Assembly: GCA_026125625.1 (NCBI GenBank)
Contig: JAHCKU010000146.1
Coordinates: forward strand, 1-7,471
Direction of reading: 5' to 3'
Source of the DNA: Burkholderiales bacterium
GTDB lineage: Bacteria > Pseudomonadota > Gammaproteobacteria > Burkholderiales > SHXO01
DNA length: 7,471 bases
Shown here: piece after piece, positions 6,923-7,471 of the stretch
Numbering within the stretch: position 1 is the first letter of the stretch
How the letters are laid out: every line of letters begins with the position of its first letter
Translations under genes and position numbers: made by a program
The notes under the pieces: model-generated
What the model saw: only the letters and a program-made list of their open reading frames with translations
What the model was told of the DNA's origin: nothing
Databases searched by the model: none

Positions 6923-7471
6923 TTAGACGATGAGGTAGCTGCGCAGCGCCTCGGCATCCATCTCTTCGCGCACGCCACGCTTGACGATCTCTCCGCGCCG
7001 CAGAATGATGAACTGATCCGCCAGCTCGCGCGCAAAGTCGAAATACTGCTCGACCAGCAGGATGGCCATGTCGCCACGTCGAGACAGCGTGCGAATCACG
7101 CGCTCGATCTCCTTGATGATGGAGGGCTGAATACCCTCCGTGGGCTCGTCGAGAATCAGGAGCTTGGGACGCATCACCAGGGCACGGGCAATGGCCAGCT
7201 GCTGCTGCTGGCCGCCGGACAAGTCTCCGCCACGCCGGCGCAGCATGCTCCTGAGCACCGGGAACATCTCGAACACGTCCACCGGGATGTCGCGTGCTGC
7301 CCCGCGTGTCTGGCCAGCCAGTCCCATCAGCAGGTTTTCTTCCACGGTCAGACGCGGGAAGATTTCGCGCCCCTGCGGCACGTATCCGATGCCGCCGCGC
7401 ACACGCAGATGCGGCGGCAGCGCCGAGATGTCCCGTCCCTCGAACGTCACCTTTCCGCCACGGATCGGAAC
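6923..7471 (-). CDS. urtE: Urea ABC transporter ATP-binding protein UrtE (C-terminal part)
   Basis: Cytosolic ATPase subunit of a branched-chain amino acid/urea-type (HAAT) ABC importer, which energises uptake through the UrtBC-like membrane subunits. The visible 182 residues lack the N-terminus and Walker A, which lie beyond the right edge. Present are the Q-loop region YVPQGREIFPRLTVEENL (Gln33 of the visible part), the signature LSGGQQQQLAIARA (84-97), Walker B LLILDEPTEGI (104-114) and the switch region AILLVEQYFDFARELAD. The last segment and QPSIIKEIERVI distinguish UrtE from ordinary LivF by family knowledge. The usual H-loop His is replaced, as is normal in LivF/UrtE. A GTG at 7450 lies inside the domain and is not the start, because the frame stays open to the edge. 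As urtE is usually the last gene of urtABCDE, the rest of the operon should lie to the right. LivF is the alternative. Confidence 0.85.
   Translation of the reverse strand, partial: VPIRGGKVTFEGRDISALPPHLRVRGGIGYVPQGREIFPRLTVEENLLMGLAGQTRGAARDIPVDVFEMFPVLRSMLRRRGGDLSGGQQQQLAIARALVMRPKLLILDEPTEGIQPSIIKEIERVIRTLSRRGDMAILLVEQYFDFARELADQFIILRRGEIVKRGVREEMDAEALRSYLIV

Noticed and set aside
6036..6926. 296-codon plus-strand ORF across the exported-protein gene and the noncoding block
   Set aside because: It has low-complexity translation and no ribosome binding site, and it lies opposite a gene with a coherent signal peptide.
6118..7077. 319-codon minus-strand ORF overlapping urtE, the noncoding block and the exported-protein gene
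   Set aside because: It runs out of frame through urtE and straight through a strong terminator. The translation is Cys/Arg/His-rich with no domain.

Overview
The window looks like an ordinary chromosomal stretch of a GC-rich proteobacterium, most likely beta- or gamma-. The basis is high GC throughout, long antisense shadow ORFs, and proteobacterial-style FolD, UrtE, M20D amidohydrolase and COG4798 proteins. I cannot fix the genus from sequence alone. Both ends cut genes: folD on the left (3' end missing) and a urea-type ABC transporter ATPase on the right (5' end missing).

Left part, 1-1628: folD (minus) diverges from a cytosolic 5'-nucleotidase gene of the NT5C1 type (plus) across a noncoding gap of 317 nt. 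The nucleotidase is followed by an 11-bp hairpin that may be a terminator. Middle, 1651-3644: an AT-richer presumed promoter region with a 7-bp inverted repeat leads into a probable two-gene plus-strand operon. It encodes an OsmC-family protein with a single cysteine and a two-Rossmann FAD/NAD(P) oxidoreductase of the CzcO/monooxygenase type. This operon converges on the minus-strand genes with only 108 nt between stop codons.

Right part, 3753-7471, all minus strand. Reading in the direction of transcription: the end of urtE, about 370 nt without a credible gene, a strong Rho-independent terminator, a small exported Arg/Gln/Pro-rich protein of unknown function, a Sec-signal-bearing COG4798 methyltransferase-like protein, and an M20D amidohydrolase. 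The last two genes are almost certainly co-transcribed, with 1 to 34 nt between stop and start depending on the start used. The small exported protein gene may belong to the same transcript.

I found no mobile element, CRISPR array, rRNA or tRNA. I see no clear evidence of a wholly new system. The points most worth a second look are the exported methyltransferase-like protein with a degenerate SAM motif, the unknown exported protein beside it, the noncoding block ending in a terminator after urtE, and the OsmC/flavoprotein pair.
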